Source: Bacteroidales bacterium (lineage in GTDB: Bacteria; Bacteroidota; Bacteroidia; Bacteroidales; UBA932). From it: 16,343 nucleotides of DNA. A program made the translations under genes and the position numbers. Within the stretch, counting starts at the first letter, position 1; each line of letters starts with the position of its first letter. The notes beneath the pieces were generated by a model. The model did not search any database. It was not told the DNA's origin and saw only the letters and a program-made list of their open reading frames with translations. Below are positions 16,086 to 16,343 of this stretch, in pieces. The stretch lies in assembly GCA_016283985.1 (NCBI GenBank), contig JAEENZ010000207.1:1-16343 (forward strand), in the 5' to 3' direction.

Positions 16086-16343
16086 TTAAAACAGTCCGGG
16101 AGTGATGGCCAGCCATTTCAGCACGGTCTGGCCGAACAAAAGGATAAGCAGCCAGGAGAAGGTCATCATCGTGATACCGAACTTGAATGCGTCCGTCTGG
16201 CTGTACTGGTTGGTATTGTAGAGCAGCGCCGCCGGCTTGCTGTTGAACGGCAGCACGTAACAATGCTCGATGAGCATGGATGTGGGCAGCGCCAGGCTCA
16301 TGGGAGGGAAGTGGAAGCGCGCCTCCACGCCCAGCGCGAGGGG
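16086..16343 (-). CDS. C-terminal part of a DASS/SLC13-type anion permease (runs off the window)
   Basis: The last 85 residues of a membrane transporter; the frame stays open to the right edge, so the start lies outside. What is visible, beginning PLALGVEARFHFPPMSLALP, then TSMLIEHCYVLPFNSKPAAL and a final hydrophobic segment (MMTFSWLLILLFGQTVLKWL), resembles the end of divalent anion:Na+ symporters. These have a second (S/T)-N/S-x-P-type substrate loop followed by a last transmembrane helix. Such proteins import dicarboxylates, sulfate or related anions; the substrate cannot be told here. The GTG at 16326-16328 is internal Val, not a start. It is 12 bases upstream of mgtC and probably co-transcribed with it. 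Confidence 0.65.
   Translation of the reverse strand, partial: PLALGVEARFHFPPMSLALPTSMLIEHCYVLPFNSKPAALLYNTNQYSQTDAFKFGITMMTFSWLLILLFGQTVLKWLAITPGLF

Noticed and set aside
1..16343. Mobile elements, CRISPR arrays, tRNA/rRNA genes and defence systems
   Set aside because: No transposase or integrase, regularly spaced repeat, cloverleaf-like sequence or defence-type domain was found. Coding is dense and made of conserved housekeeping families.

Overview
The window looks like a housekeeping stretch of a Bacteroidota chromosome, most likely order Bacteroidales. This rests on four things: promoters of the Bacteroidetes form (TTG/TTTG, about 20 bases, TAnnTTTG) instead of sigma70 -35/-10 boxes; weak or absent Shine-Dalgarno sequences; protein families with a clear Bacteroidales flavour (a short acidic TonB, the FrdA/SdhA-FrdB/SdhB pair, a type III pantothenate kinase followed by a barrel protein, a TPR protein and LptC); and moderate G+C with C-rich third codon positions. 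The species cannot be named from the sequence alone.

Layout. 1-113: a compact divergent promoter region. 114-803: tonB, closed by a rho-independent terminator. 861-2054: hflX (ribosome-associated GTPase), convergent with 2055-4753, the minus-strand fumarate reductase/succinate dehydrogenase genes sdhB and sdhA. 4814-5833: ruvB, also minus strand. 5834-6079: an AT-rich, repeat-bearing 246-base intergenic region, the only substantial non-coding stretch. 6080-9238: mfd on the plus strand. 9273-13313: an operon-like run of coaX, an outer-membrane barrel protein, a TPR periplasmic protein and lptC, with overlapping or nearly touching genes and its own promoter. 13369-15456: a PpiD/SurA-type folding factor with a likely promoter of its own. 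15453-16343: minus strand, an mgtC-family gene preceded by the 3' end of a DASS/SLC13-type anion permease that runs off the right edge.

How the genes fit together. The right half is mostly envelope biogenesis (barrel protein, TPR protein, LptC, PpiD-like chaperone), with CoA synthesis at its head. The centre is DNA repair and recombination (RuvB and Mfd, divergent from a shared intergenic region). The left half combines TonB energy transduction, a ribosome rescue GTPase and the anaerobic fumarate/succinate enzyme, whose membrane anchor gene is not adjacent.

I see no mobile element, CRISPR array, tRNA/rRNA gene or obvious new defence system. The most interesting points are regulatory or structural: the repeat-rich ruvB-mfd spacer, a terminator for the folding-factor gene written inside the opposite-strand mgtC coding sequence, the missing sdhC/frdC, and a D-to-E change in the first phosphate motif of CoaX.
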